DNA of 64,000 bases, from NCBI GenBank assembly GCA_033763735.1, contig JANRJY010000003.1:1-64000 (forward strand), given 5' to 3'. The notes beneath the pieces were generated by a model that was not told the origin of the DNA, made no database searches, and was given only the letters and a program-made list of their open reading frames with translations. The position numbers and the translations under genes are program-made. The stretch is from JANRJY01 sp033763735. GTDB lineage: Bacteria > Bacteroidota > Bacteroidia > Cytophagales > UBA9547. How positions within the stretch are numbered: the first letter of the stretch is position 1; each line of letters begins with the position of its first letter. Positions 1 to 9,494 of the stretch are shown one piece after another.

Positions 1-1878
1 TTAGCTGCTAATCAAAGCATTACAGGCACACTTACCCTTGGGAATAATTCTAAAATTGTCACTACCGGTTTTAGTTTAACTTTAGTTTCAAATACAACTA
101 CCACCGGTCGTTTGGCACAAGTACCTTCCTCCGCAGCTTATGTTGGTAATATTACTGTTCAAAGATACATCCCTGCCAAACGTACTTTCCGATTCATAGG
201 TTCTCCTGTGGTAGGTGCAACTTTTAATGATTGGAGAAATTTTGGAAGCACTACTCCAGGCATAGGAATGTATGTAACAGGTAATGGAACTGGTTCTGAT
301 GCGGGTTCAAATGTCCCAACAATTACCCCTTATTTGGAAACGGTTAGTGGAATCCAAAACATTGGTTTTAACCCTGTTACTTCAGGAATGTCTACTCCAT
401 TAACCAATGGCGTTGGCTACAAAGTATTTGTAAGAGGCGACAGAACCATTAATCTGTCTACCAATTATACCCCAACCAATACCGTAATTCAAGTATCGGG
501 TACACCTGCCATTGGGAATGTAAGCCCTCCCATTTCTTTCACTAATTATGGGGTGTTGTCCCAAGATGGATGGAACTTGGTTTCCAACCCTTATCCTTCT
601 CAAATTGATTGGAACACAGGAATTACAAGAAATAATGTGGATAATGCCATTTACATTTTTGATCCTATTTCATCCAATACTACCGCAATTGGTGATTATT
701 TCACTTATGTCAATGGTGTAAGTGCTGGTATCAATTCTGGTCGTTCTAACCCTTCTATAATTGCTTCTTCTCAAGCTTTTTTTGTGAAAGCAAATGCAGC
801 TAATCCTACGCTTACATTTACCGAAAATTCTAAGACAGGAAGTTCAAATACTGCTAATTTCAGGGAAGAAAGTATCCCTAACTTATTGTATGTTACACTT
901 AACAAAAGCAACACCGCAATCAGCGATAATACCGCCATTCGATTTGACAATAATGCTACTTATAATTTTGACAGTGATTATGATGCTTACAAAATGAAAA
1001 ACAGCTCTTTGAATATTTCTTCTTTTGATGCTTCCGGTACCGATTTGGCAATTAATACTTTTCCTGAATATGGTATTGAAGAAAAACAAATTAATTTGAA
1101 TGTTCAATCAGCAACCAATGGAACTTACAGCTTATTCATAAACAACTTAAATAGTTTTGAGAATAGTGTAGATGTATACTTGATTGACAACTATTTACAA
1201 AAAACTACATTACTATCTGATAATCAAAGCTATACATTTGATATCACATCAATAAGTGGCACACAAGGAAGCGGCAGGTTCAAACTTGTTTTCAAGCCTC
1301 AATTAGGTAAAGTACAAGTATTTATTCAGCCTGACACATTAACCAATAGCTCATGGTCACTTGACAACGGAAATCCTCAAAAAAGTGGCACAGTAATGAC
1401 AAATATCCCTATTGGTAATCATACTATTTCATTTGCAAAGGTTAATAACTGGAAAGAACCTAACCAAATACAATTGAATGTGATTAAAAACGAAACAAAA
1501 ACAATTGTAAGCGTTTATGAATTATTGAAACAATCAAATAAATCTACTTCAGAGTTTGTTGTAATTCAACAAAACAAAAATGTTGACACAGTTCAAATAA
1601 CCAGTCAAAGCACTGACATTAATAAAGAACTTTCTTTGATCCATAAATTGTATCCTAATCCAATAAGTGAAGGGCAAATACTTCATTTGCAAACTCCTGA
1701 AGATGAATCCTATACTATTGAACTAATTTCATCAAAAGGTCAAATAATTGGTAGCAAATCCGGAATATCAGATGGAATTATTGAAATTAATGAAATGGTA
1801 AACTTAACAAAAGGATTATATTTTATTCAATACAAATCCAACAATCAAAACTTTGTGTTCAAGGTATTGAAACAATAA
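1..1878 (+). CDS. T9SS-exported protein, C-terminal part (5' end outside window)
   Basis: The frame is open from base 1, so the TTG at 112 is an internal leucine codon and at least 625 residues of the C-terminal part are visible. The body is rich in Asn, Thr and Ser with beta-strand-like segments and no recognised catalytic motif. The last ~75 residues form a type A T9SS sorting domain: the LYPNP motif, then alternating strands, then the KGLYFIQY segment and a closing FKVLKQ. In Bacteroidota this domain directs export across the outer membrane and is usually removed at the cell surface. Such tails occur on adhesins and secreted enzymes; no enzyme domain is visible here, so a surface or matrix protein is the best guess. 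No hairpin terminator is seen before the next gene. Confidence 0.85.
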   Translation, partial: LAANQSITGTLTLGNNSKIVTTGFSLTLVSNTTTTGRLAQVPSSAAYVGNITVQRYIPAKRTFRFIGSPVVGATFNDWRNFGSTTPGIGMYVTGNGTGSDAGSNVPTITPYLETVSGIQNIGFNPVTSGMSTPLTNGVGYKVFVRGDRTINLSTNYTPTNTVIQVSGTPAIGNVSPPISFTNYGVLSQDGWNLVSNPYPSQIDWNTGITRNNVDNAIYIFDPISSNTTAIGDYFTYVNGVSAGINSGRSNPSIIASSQAFFVKANAANPTLTFTENSKTGSSNTANFREESIPNLLYVTLNKSNTAISDNTAIRFDNNATYNFDSDYDAYKMKNSSLNISSFDASGTDLAINTFPEYGIEEKQINLNVQSATNGTYSLFINNLNSFENSVDVYLIDNYLQKTTLLSDNQSYTFDITSISGTQGSGRFKLVFKPQLGKVQVFIQPDTLTNSSWSLDNGNPQKSGTVMTNIPIGNHTISFAKVNNWKEPNQIQLNVIKNETKTIVSVYELLKQSNKSTSEFVVIQQNKNVDTVQITSQSTDINKELSLIHKLYPNPISEGQILHLQTPEDESYTIELISSKGQIIGSKSGISDGIIEINEMVNLTKGLYFIQYKSNNQNFVFKVLKQ

Positions 1879-1915
1879 AATATTATCGATTCTATAATCA
1901 GCATACAGCTTTCAT

Positions 1916-1923
1916 TATATTTG
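1916..1923 (+). promoter_or_regulatory. Bacteroidota -7 box TATATTTG upstream of the glycosyltransferase
   Basis: A perfect TAnnTTTG box ends only 7 bases before the ATG at 1931. If it is used, the mRNA would have almost no leader. No clear -33 TTG at the usual distance was found, so confidence is modest. Confidence 0.4.
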
Positions 1924-1930
1924 AGACTTT

Positions 1931-3409
1931 ATGCTGATAAATAAAACTTGGATCTTTTGGATAATACTTTTGGGGACAATTGTGGCCATTTATGGCCCTC
2001 GGTTCTATCAGGAAGGTTTATTTGCAGATGGTGTCACCTATGCATGTATTGCTCGAAATATGGCAATTGGTAAAGGGAGTTTTTGGCAACCTTATTTTTC
2101 ATCTTCATTTTGGCTTACTTACAATACTACAAGCGTATTTTATGAGCACCCGCCTTTGATGTTCTGGATGGAATCATTGCTTTTCAGAATCATTGGCGAT
2201 TATTATTTTGTAGAGAAAATTTATTCCTTTATCATTTTTGTTATCACCGGCTGGTTAATAGTATTAATATGGAATCATATTTTTAAGTATAATGAATGGT
2301 TAAAAAAATTAAGTTGGTGTGCCATAATGGTTTGGATTTCAATGCCGGAGGTTGAATGGAGTACACCAAATAATATGTTAGATAACACCATGGGAATGTT
2401 TTCGCTCATGTCTGTTTATTTCATGCTTCATGGATTTGAAAAGAACAATTGGATAAATTTCATTTTAGCCGCCTCGTCTCTTTTGGCTGCATTTATTACA
2501 AAAGGACCTATTGGTTTGTTTCCTTTAATAGTTCCGGTGATTTATGTAGTTATTTTTGGCATTGACAATCTAAAATCAACTGTAATTGCATACGTTAGTG
2601 TGTCGTTAATAATATTTGCTTTTAGTATTTATTTATATTTCGATAAAAATGCATTTTCCTTCATCCAAACTTATTTTAATCAACAAATTATAAGTGCACT
2701 ATCAGGATCAAGGGAAGTTAATTATAAAGGAACCAAAATTGATTATGTATTTATTATAGCTGATCAACTGAGAAATGGAACAATTTTAATATTTGTGCTT
2801 CTGGGTATTTATAAATTCAAGAAGAAATCAATTAGTTTAGAATTTTCACATCCAAATATTAACCTAATCTTATTTTTTATATTAACCGGATTCAGTGGTT
2901 CATTACCTATTATTTTAAGTGCTAAACAAGCGGGTTATTATCTTATTCCTGCAACACCTTTATTTGCAATTGGGCTTGGAATAATTATTGCTTTACTTTT
3001 GAAGCCATTTTTATTAGACATAAAAGTTTCTGAAAAAAATAGTATCAAAATAAAATGGATACTCGGCACAATATTTATATTAATCAACTTGTTTGCAATG
3101 AGTTACATATTTAAACAAAGGAAAAATGAAGCAAGTCTGTTATATGATATCCAATTAATAAAACCATATATTCACAATGGAGAAAAAATTGGCGTTTGTA
3201 AAAATATTATGCAAGATTTCAATACGCATTCCAATATAAATAGATACTTGCAAGCAGAATTAACGCTTGATTATTTGAATACAAATATTTCTTTGGCCGA
3301 TAATAATTGTGATAAAAAATATATGAAATTATTAATAAGGAATGGCTATAAACGACTGTTAATAAACTCAAAAAGATATATTATATTTCAAAAAAAGCCA
3401 ACTATTTGA
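1931..3409 (+). CDS. ArnT/PMT-type membrane glycosyltransferase (GT39-like)
   Basis: A 492-residue polytopic membrane protein with about ten hydrophobic helices. After the first helix comes an acidic loop, FADGVTYACIARNM, followed near residue 75 by an EHPPL motif. This arrangement is typical of the ArnT/PMT clan, in which the first periplasmic loop holds the catalytic Asp and the sugar donor is a lipid-linked (polyprenyl-phosphate) sugar. The C-terminal ~100 residues are more polar, with a short soluble tail. The acceptor cannot be deduced. T9SS cargo is often attached to glycosylated A-LPS, and glycoprotein or lipid modification is possible, but no neighbouring LPS gene supports this. The 3' end overlaps the convergent glycosidase gene by 8 bases. 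Confidence 0.75.
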   Translation: MLINKTWIFWIILLGTIVAIYGPRFYQEGLFADGVTYACIARNMAIGKGSFWQPYFSSSFWLTYNTTSVFYEHPPLMFWMESLLFRIIGDYYFVEKIYSFIIFVITGWLIVLIWNHIFKYNEWLKKLSWCAIMVWISMPEVEWSTPNNMLDNTMGMFSLMSVYFMLHGFEKNNWINFILAASSLLAAFITKGPIGLFPLIVPVIYVVIFGIDNLKSTVIAYVSVSLIIFAFSIYLYFDKNAFSFIQTYFNQQIISALSGSREVNYKGTKIDYVFIIADQLRNGTILIFVLLGIYKFKKKSISLEFSHPNINLILFFILTGFSGSLPIILSAKQAGYYLIPATPLFAIGLGIIIALLLKPFLLDIKVSEKNSIKIKWILGTIFILINLFAMSYIFKQRKNEASLLYDIQLIKPYIHNGEKIGVCKNIMQDFNTHSNINRYLQAELTLDYLNTNISLADNNCDKKYMKLLIRNGYKRLLINSKRYIIFQKKPTI

Positions 3410-5570
3410 CTTCAATAGTATAATTAATCGGTCTACAAGCACCTAATTTAATGCTTCTTTCTGTGGGACTTGATGAAGCGAGCGTAATAGTATATTTCCC
3501 GGAGACTAACACATCTTTGCCTTTCTCATCGACAGAATTGAGTTGAGTAGTTCCTAAGGCAAACTGTACTATTTTTGATTCACCTGCCTTCAAAAATATT
3601 TTTTTAAATCCTTTTAACGAGTGATTAGGTTTATCTGAAACAATATCGGGCAAGGTCACATAAAGCTGAACAACTTCTTCTCCATCAAATTTTCCGGTGT
3701 TTGTTATTTTAACCGACACATTTGTATATTCTCCTTTTTTAATTATCTTTCTTATTAACGTTAACGGCTCATACATAAAACTTGTATAGCTTAATCCAAA
3801 CCCGAAAGGGAATAACGGCTCTTTGGTAATGTATCTGTATGTTCTATTTTTCATTGTATAATCAGAGAATTCCGGCAAATCTTTTTCAGACATTGGAAAT
3901 GTAATAGGTAGCCTACCGGAAGGATTTTCATCTCCAAAAATAATATCAGCAATGGCATTCCCACCTTCTTCACCCGGATACCAGCAATATAATACTGCGT
4001 CAGCTAGGTCATATATTTCTTTATTAATTATTGGCGAACCTCCAAAAAGTACCAAAATAATTGGTTTTTTACCATAACTACGTTGCTTTTTCAAATATTC
4101 CACTTGGTTTGGAGGCAAAGAAAGTTCAATTCGGTCGCCCTCTCCGGGTGATGATATTGCTTCACCTTCTTCTCCTTCAAGAACTGGAGACAAACCCATA
4201 TAAGCTACAATGGCATCATATTGATGCGAAACATCTGTCCAATCAGCTTTGGTTAATTTTTCTTGATCCAATCGAGCACCAGGGCGATATTCCATAATTG
4301 TGCCATTGTTAAGCTTTGCAACTAACCCTTCAATTGGCAAACTCATGTTTCCGGTGAAGCCATTATAATTGCCAAAAAGTACATCACCATTAGTAGCATT
4401 AGGACCCACCACATATAATTTTTGAATATTTTTTGACAACGGCAAGCAACCATTGTTTTTCAACATCACAATTGATTTTACTGCTGCTTCTCGAGCTAAT
4501 TTGCGGTGAAGGTTACAGTTAATTATTGAGTCTGGAATATTAATATATGGATTATCATTTGCATCCATATCAAACAATCCTAATCTGAACCTGATGGCCA
4601 ATAATCGGGCAAGGCTTGAATCAATGGTACTTTCTTTTACTTTTCCTGCTTTTACAGCTACGCCCATATCTTTGAACACATTCCCTAATTCAAAGTCTAT
4701 ACCATTGTTAATTGCTTTAACACAAGTTTCTATAGAATCGGATGTATATTTTTGACTTTTATGCATATTATTGAGTGCCCCCCCATCAGTTATTGTTACA
4801 TTTTTGTATCCGAATTGGGTCCTGAGCACGTCTTTTAATATAAATGAATTCGCACAAACAGGAATGCCATTAATTTTATTGTACGAAGCCATTACCATCT
4901 GCACATTTCCCTCTTGAATTAAGGCCTTAAAGGCAGGCAAATAAGTTTCATAAAAATCTTTTAAAGTAGGATTTGGATTCACAAGCTCCCGTTTATTTTC
5001 CGGACCGCTATGAACAACATAATGTTTCGCATTACAAGTAGTTTTAAGATATTTAGGGTGTAAACCTTGCATTCCTTTTACAAAGTTTACTCCTATTCTA
5101 GCGGTAAGATATGGGTCTTCACCATAAGTTTCCATGCCTCTACCCCACCTTGGGTCACGATAAATATTAATATTAGGCGAAAAAAACGACAAGCCTTGTT
5201 GAGGATATCCAAACAGTTTTTCGTGTGCTTTATATTTTGCTCTTGCTTCATCACTTATTGCAGTTGTAACTCGATACACCAATGCCGTGTCGAAGGTAGC
5301 GGCCAAGCCTATTGCTTGTGGAAAAACTGTTGCCTTACCTACTCTTGCCAACCCATGAAGTGCTTCATGTCCCCATTTATAATTGGGGATATTTAATCTT
5401 TCTATTTTGTTATTATGTGTATAAATCTGGCTTAACTTTTCTTCTAAAGTCAGTTGTCTCACCAAATCCCACGCCCTTTCTTCAGGCGAGTATTGAGGAT
5501 TTTTATAAATATTCTGTGCCAATACAATATTTGCTATTGTTACCAATAAAGCAATTTTATAAAAGTTCAT
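3402..5570 (-). CDS. Secreted glycoside hydrolase family 3 (beta-glucosidase/beta-xylosidase type)
   Basis: 722 residues. A signal peptide (residues 1-18, ending VLAQ) indicates export. The family 3 TIM-barrel includes the SPNINIYRDPRWGRG segment and the YGEDPYLTARIG motif, which resemble the beta-xylosidase branch. The nucleophile is Asp262 within TITDGGAL. The second alpha/beta sandwich domain (roughly 360-560) includes GEEGE and the WYPGEEGG motif, and a fibronectin-III-like domain of the family ends the protein. It would release sugars from the non-reducing ends of beta-linked oligosaccharides in the periplasm or at the surface; whether glucose or xylose is preferred cannot be read from the sequence. 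It lies 12 bases downstream of purL on the same strand, so the two may be co-transcribed although functionally unrelated. Confidence 0.88.
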   Translation of the reverse strand: MNFYKIALLVTIANIVLAQNIYKNPQYSPEERAWDLVRQLTLEEKLSQIYTHNNKIERLNIPNYKWGHEALHGLARVGKATVFPQAIGLAATFDTALVYRVTTAISDEARAKYKAHEKLFGYPQQGLSFFSPNINIYRDPRWGRGMETYGEDPYLTARIGVNFVKGMQGLHPKYLKTTCNAKHYVVHSGPENKRELVNPNPTLKDFYETYLPAFKALIQEGNVQMVMASYNKINGIPVCANSFILKDVLRTQFGYKNVTITDGGALNNMHKSQKYTSDSIETCVKAINNGIDFELGNVFKDMGVAVKAGKVKESTIDSSLARLLAIRFRLGLFDMDANDNPYINIPDSIINCNLHRKLAREAAVKSIVMLKNNGCLPLSKNIQKLYVVGPNATNGDVLFGNYNGFTGNMSLPIEGLVAKLNNGTIMEYRPGARLDQEKLTKADWTDVSHQYDAIVAYMGLSPVLEGEEGEAISSPGEGDRIELSLPPNQVEYLKKQRSYGKKPIILVLFGGSPIINKEIYDLADAVLYCWYPGEEGGNAIADIIFGDENPSGRLPITFPMSEKDLPEFSDYTMKNRTYRYITKEPLFPFGFGLSYTSFMYEPLTLIRKIIKKGEYTNVSVKITNTGKFDGEEVVQLYVTLPDIVSDKPNHSLKGFKKIFLKAGESKIVQFALGTTQLNSVDEKGKDVLVSGKYTITLASSSPTERSIKLGACRPINYTIEVK

Positions 5571-5582
5571 ATTTAGATTAAC

Positions 5583-7886
5583 TTATTTTAAAAGTGTTTC
5601 GATACAATTATTGTAAATAGCAGATGCTTCAGAGATATTCATATATACCTCATTATCAACCACTATTTCTTTTCCCATAACCTTGCCAAGGTATGTATAT
5701 TCAACATCACAATCGGCAAAATGGCGAATAAATCCTTCCACTTTATCAGGTTTTACACTTACAACTACTCTACCTTGAGCTTCACCAAACAAAAATGCAT
5801 CTTTTCGAATCAAATCATCGCAATATATTTCAAAACCTAATTGATTAGGGAATCCACATTCAAGTAAAGTCACTATTAACCCCCCATCTGAAATGTCATG
5901 AGCAGATTCGATATGCTTGTCTTTGATAAGTGATTTCACACATTCCTGCATATTATATTCTTCATCAATATTAAAATAAGGGGCCGGTGATGCTTTGATA
6001 CCCAAATAGTTATACAAATATTCAGAACTAGAAATATCATTTTGGCTGGAACCAACCAAATAAATAAAATCGCCTTCATTTTTGAAATGCAATGTGGTAT
6101 GCGTGCTTCTATCGTCCAAAATGCCTAACATGCCAATGGTAGGTGTAGGAAAAACAGGCACTTCATTGTCACCTATTTTGGATTGATTATAAAAGCTAAC
6201 ATTTCCGCCTGTCACTGGTGTTTGGAATTTGTTGCAAGCAGTAATCATACCTTTAACAGCACCTACAAATTGCCAGTACACATTTGGATTGTATGGATTG
6301 CCAAAGTTAAGATTATTAGTAATTGCAACAGGTTCGCCACCGGAACACACCACATTTCGTGATGCTTCGGCAACAGCAATGGCACAGCCAATCTCAGGGT
6401 CGGCATTTACGTATCGACCATTACAATCCACATTCATTGCGAGAGCCTTGTTGGTTCCTTTTATTTTAACTACAGAAGCATCTGAAGGATGGTTTGTTGT
6501 CATATTTATTGTGCCTACCATACTGTCATATTGCCTCGAAATCCATCTTTTTGAAGCAATGTTAGGAGTTCCAATTAAAAATTTGGTTATGCCTACATAA
6601 TCCAAAGGCATAGGAACTTGATCTATGTTGAATTTTTTAAACTCTTGATAGTAAGCTGGTTCAGCATATTCTCTATGATAAACCGGAGCGCCTCCACCTA
6701 ATACCAAATCGTGACATGGAACATCTGCAACAAGATATTTTTGAATGTTGAAGGTTAAGTTTTGAATGAAATAAGGGTCATTCATTACTTTTATCATTTC
6801 AGGATATTGACTTTCGTCTAACCCATAATAAAAATGCAATCGTTTTGAGTTGGTAACGACTCCAATTTGGGCACAATTCAAATCCCATTTTTCAAAAATC
6901 CCTTCAATGATGTGTTCTTTCCCTTTTTGAACAACCACCAACATTCGTTCTTGTGATTCGGATAGTAGTATCTCAAATGGCTTCATATTGGGTTGACGCA
7001 TAGGTACTCTATCGAGCCAAATAATCATACCATGTTCGCCTTTAGCACTCATTTCAGAGGTAGAACAAATTATGCCTGCAGCTCCCATATCTTGAATGCC
7101 TATAACTGCTCCACTTTCAAGTACTTCCAGAGAAGCTTCCAACAACAATTTTTCCATAAATGGATCGCCCACTTGAACTGCAGGCAAGTCGTGTACAGAA
7201 TCGGCAGTAATATCCTTTGATGCAAATGCGGCTCCATGTATGCCATCTTTACCCGTGGATGAACCTACTATGTAAACCGGATTTCCTACGCCATATGAAG
7301 TAGCCGATGCAGTTTTGCCTACTTTTGCTATCCCTGCTGAAAATGCATTTACCAATGGATTAACCGTATAACAATCATCAAAATATATTTCACCTCCAAC
7401 TGTAGGTATGCCAAATGCATTTCCGTAATCACCAATACCTTTTACTACACCTTTTAAGTGCCATTTGGCTTTTTCATTCGTCAAATTGCCAAACCTTAAT
7501 GAATTAAGCTGTGCAATAGGACGTGCTCCCATAGTAAAAATGTCTCTATTGATACCGCCAACTCCGGTAGCTGCACCCTGATAGGGCTCCAAAGCAGAAG
7601 GATGATTGTGAGACTCAATTTTGAATGAACAAGCCAAACCACCTCCAATATCGACCAACCCGGCATTTTCTTCACCTGCCTTTGCAAGCATACGAGGGCT
7701 TTCTTTAGGTAATTTTTTAAGCCATACAATAGAATTCTTGTAACAACAATGTTCGCTCCACATTACCGAAAAAATACTTAACTCTGTGAAATTGGGAATC
7801 CTACCAAGAATATCTATTATTTTGTTATATTCTTCTGGCAATAAGCCTAATTTTTGAGCGGTTTCTACAGTTGTAAGTGATTCCAT
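5583..7886 (-). CDS. purL: Phosphoribosylformylglycinamidine synthase subunit PurL (small form)
   Basis: A 767-residue FGAM synthase synthetase subunit, acting in the fourth step of purine synthesis (FGAR + ATP + glutamine-derived ammonia to FGAM). The N-terminal FSVMWSEHCCYKNS segment, the SHNHPSALEPYQGAATGVGG ATP-binding signature near residue 92, and the paired AIRS-like halves are all present, ending in a SAHDISDGGL segment. The length is that of the small PurL type, which needs separate PurQ and PurS; neither is in this window. The start is the ATG at 7886, preceded by an A/T-rich leader. The gene is isolated from other pur genes and precedes a glycosidase. Confidence 0.95.
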   Translation of the reverse strand: MESLTTVETAQKLGLLPEEYNKIIDILGRIPNFTELSIFSVMWSEHCCYKNSIVWLKKLPKESPRMLAKAGEENAGLVDIGGGLACSFKIESHNHPSALEPYQGAATGVGGINRDIFTMGARPIAQLNSLRFGNLTNEKAKWHLKGVVKGIGDYGNAFGIPTVGGEIYFDDCYTVNPLVNAFSAGIAKVGKTASATSYGVGNPVYIVGSSTGKDGIHGAAFASKDITADSVHDLPAVQVGDPFMEKLLLEASLEVLESGAVIGIQDMGAAGIICSTSEMSAKGEHGMIIWLDRVPMRQPNMKPFEILLSESQERMLVVVQKGKEHIIEGIFEKWDLNCAQIGVVTNSKRLHFYYGLDESQYPEMIKVMNDPYFIQNLTFNIQKYLVADVPCHDLVLGGGAPVYHREYAEPAYYQEFKKFNIDQVPMPLDYVGITKFLIGTPNIASKRWISRQYDSMVGTINMTTNHPSDASVVKIKGTNKALAMNVDCNGRYVNADPEIGCAIAVAEASRNVVCSGGEPVAITNNLNFGNPYNPNVYWQFVGAVKGMITACNKFQTPVTGGNVSFYNQSKIGDNEVPVFPTPTIGMLGILDDRSTHTTLHFKNEGDFIYLVGSSQNDISSSEYLYNYLGIKASPAPYFNIDEEYNMQECVKSLIKDKHIESAHDISDGGLIVTLLECGFPNQLGFEIYCDDLIRKDAFLFGEAQGRVVVSVKPDKVEGFIRHFADCDVEYTYLGKVMGKEIVVDNEVYMNISEASAIYNNCIETLLK

Positions 7887-8023
7887 TATTAATTGTATTG
7901 TAAGAAAGTGCTAAAGTATAATAAATATTGATTTGAAAGTAAATTGGGTATAAAATCGTTTGTTACTCATGTATAATTATCATCATTTTACAAAAACACC
8001 TTAATCCATTTGTTGCACTAATC

Positions 8024-8035
8024 CTCCCACTTACT
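8024..8035 (+). promoter_or_regulatory. CTCCCACTTACT element upstream of the yfiR cluster
   Basis: The same 12-mer recurs exactly at 13515-13526, with an 11-of-12 copy 21 bases upstream of that one. A weak half-match (CCATTTGTT) sits about 21 bases upstream of this copy, as expected for a two-site direct repeat on one DNA face. It lies 54 bases upstream of a -7 box, a plausible activator site. Confidence 0.45.
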
Positions 8036-8089
8036 AAGCTATACCCTACCGAGTACTATTTGTATAAAGGACAAATAATTTTTGTGCTA

Positions 8090-8097
8090 TACTTTTG
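8090..8097 (+). promoter_or_regulatory. Bacteroidota -7 box TACTTTTG for the yfiR cluster
   Basis: A perfect TAnnTTTG box, 24 bases upstream of the ATG at 8122. It makes the in-frame TTG at 8095 unlikely as a start, because that codon overlaps the box. No good -33 TTG is seen at normal spacing, which fits a promoter that needs an activator. Confidence 0.5.
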
Positions 8098-8121
8098 AAA
8101 CATAAATTAAATTTTAATACA

Positions 8122-8643
8122 ATGAAAAAGAAAATATCACAATCATTAATAGTAATTTCTGCATTGATGTTGGTTTCAGTAATAGTATTTGCACAAGAAA
8201 TCAATTATAAAATACATTCAATGTTTATTTATCATTTTACAAGATATATTGACTGGCCTGAAAGTAAAAAAACTGGAAATTTCGTGATAGGTATTTATGG
8301 TAACTCTCAAATTCAATCGGAATTAGAAGCTATGGCAGCAACAAAAAAGGCAGGTACCCAAACTATGAATGTTAGAAAAATCAGTAGTGTTGATGAAGCT
8401 TTAGAATGTCATATTGTATTTGTATGTGCAAATAAGAGCTCAGAATTAGATGCAATAACCGCTGCAACTGCCAACAAGCCCATTTTGCTTGTTACTGAAA
8501 AAAATGGATTGGCAAAAAAAGGTGCCGGTATCAATTTTATTATTTCTGATGACAAACTCAAATTTGAAATCAACAAATCGAGTGTTGAATCTCACAGTCT
8601 TAAAGTTTCAGGTGATTTAGTTAAACTCGGAATTGTTATTTAA
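8122..8643 (+). CDS. YfiR family (DUF4154) periplasmic protein, copy 1
   Basis: A 173-residue protein with a clear signal peptide (residues 1-24, ending VFAQ). The mature part starts with the family's KIHSMFIYHFTRYIDWP segment and ends with the FEINKSSVESHSLKVSGDLVKLG block, both characteristic of YfiR/DUF4154. In Pseudomonas, YfiR is a periplasmic repressor that binds the sensor domain of the HAMP-GGDEF cyclase YfiN and responds to redox or envelope stress. Here two cysteines flank a short strand (CHIVFVC). The ATG at 8122 is preferred to the TTG at 8095 because the signal peptide begins MKKK there. It is first in a cluster with a second copy, a HAMP-GAF membrane sensor and a TonB-dependent receptor. 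Confidence 0.88.
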   Translation: MKKKISQSLIVISALMLVSVIVFAQEINYKIHSMFIYHFTRYIDWPESKKTGNFVIGIYGNSQIQSELEAMAATKKAGTQTMNVRKISSVDEALECHIVFVCANKSSELDAITAATANKPILLVTEKNGLAKKGAGINFIISDDKLKFEINKSSVESHSLKVSGDLVKLGIVI

Positions 8644-8943
8644 TTGATAAATAAGCCAATGTTTGCTTCTTAAGTTAATTACTAAAAACATAATTGAACA
8701 ATTATTAATTTGGTTTGATAATTCATTTTAAAAGAGTATGAAATTTAATTAAAAATATAAAAATTAGTTGGAACTAAATCTTGAATATGAACGTAAGATT
8801 GGTTTATAAAAAACAAATATTTTCAGTATCAAATAAGTTTTTATATACCTGTTTTTATAAGTATAATCACTTAATATTATTTGAATTAAATATTTTACTA
8901 ATAAGATACACGCATTAACGATTTAATTTGTAATAAACTAACA
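8644..8943 (+). other. 300-base A/T-rich gap between the two yfiR copies
   Basis: No open frame of useful length and no clear hairpin terminator was found. The gap is very A/T-rich and ends with an ATTTAATTTG stretch, a TAnnTTTG box one base short, about 20 bases before the second copy. Separate transcription of copy 2 is possible but not demonstrable. Confidence 0.4.
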
Positions 8944-9462
8944 ATGAAAAAGTTATACTATTTTGTAGTTCTCTTATCCTCCATTTTGTTATCAGCCCAA
9001 GCTCTGAAAGCACAAGAAATTAATTACAAAATTCATTCAATGTTTATATATCACTTTACCAGGTATGTGGATTGGCCTGATTTTAAAAAATCAGGTGATT
9101 TTGTAATAGGTGTATATGGTTCGTCACCGATTCAGTCTGAACTTGAAACCATGGCATCAACTAAAAAAGCTGGTTCTCAATCAATTGTAATTAAAAAAAT
9201 AAACAACACAGATGAAGCAACTAATTGTCATATTGTTTTTATTCCTTCTTCAAAAAGTGGTGAACTTGATGCTGTGATGGGTGCTTCTTCAAACAAACCG
9301 GTACTTATTGTAACCGAAAAAAATGGTTTAGGCAAAAAAGGCTCCGGCATAAACTTTATAATTGCCGATGACAAACTCAAGTTCGAAATCAACAAATCAA
9401 GCGTAGAATCACATGGCTTGAAAGTATCAGGCGACTTAATCAAGCTAGGAATATTACTTTAA
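8944..9462 (+). CDS. YfiR family (DUF4154) periplasmic protein, copy 2
   Basis: A 172-residue paralogue of the preceding gene, roughly two thirds identical by eye across the mature part, with its own signal peptide (residues 1-23, ending LKAQ). The conserved start (EINYKIHSMFIYHFTRY) and end (KVSGDLIKLG) blocks are retained. The second cysteine of the CHIVFVC pair in copy 1 is replaced by proline (CHIVFIP), so the copies may differ in redox behaviour. The gene ends 32 bases before the HAMP-GAF sensor gene, indicating co-transcription. By analogy with YfiR-YfiN it would bind the periplasmic domain of that sensor; that is inference. Confidence 0.88.
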   Translation: MKKLYYFVVLLSSILLSAQALKAQEINYKIHSMFIYHFTRYVDWPDFKKSGDFVIGVYGSSPIQSELETMASTKKAGSQSIVIKKINNTDEATNCHIVFIPSSKSGELDAVMGASSNKPVLIVTEKNGLGKKGSGINFIIADDKLKFEINKSSVESHGLKVSGDLIKLGILL

Positions 9463-9494
9463 AAAATAACATTAACAGAAAACCAATACTATCA

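Noticed and set aside
112..114. TTG as start codon of the left-edge gene
   Set aside because: The frame stays open from 112 back to base 1 and the protein sequence continues smoothly, so the start lies outside the window.
8095..8121. Upstream TTG start for yfiR copy 1
   Set aside because: It overlaps the -7 box TACTTTTG and gives a poor signal peptide; the ATG at 8122 begins a normal MKKK signal peptide.
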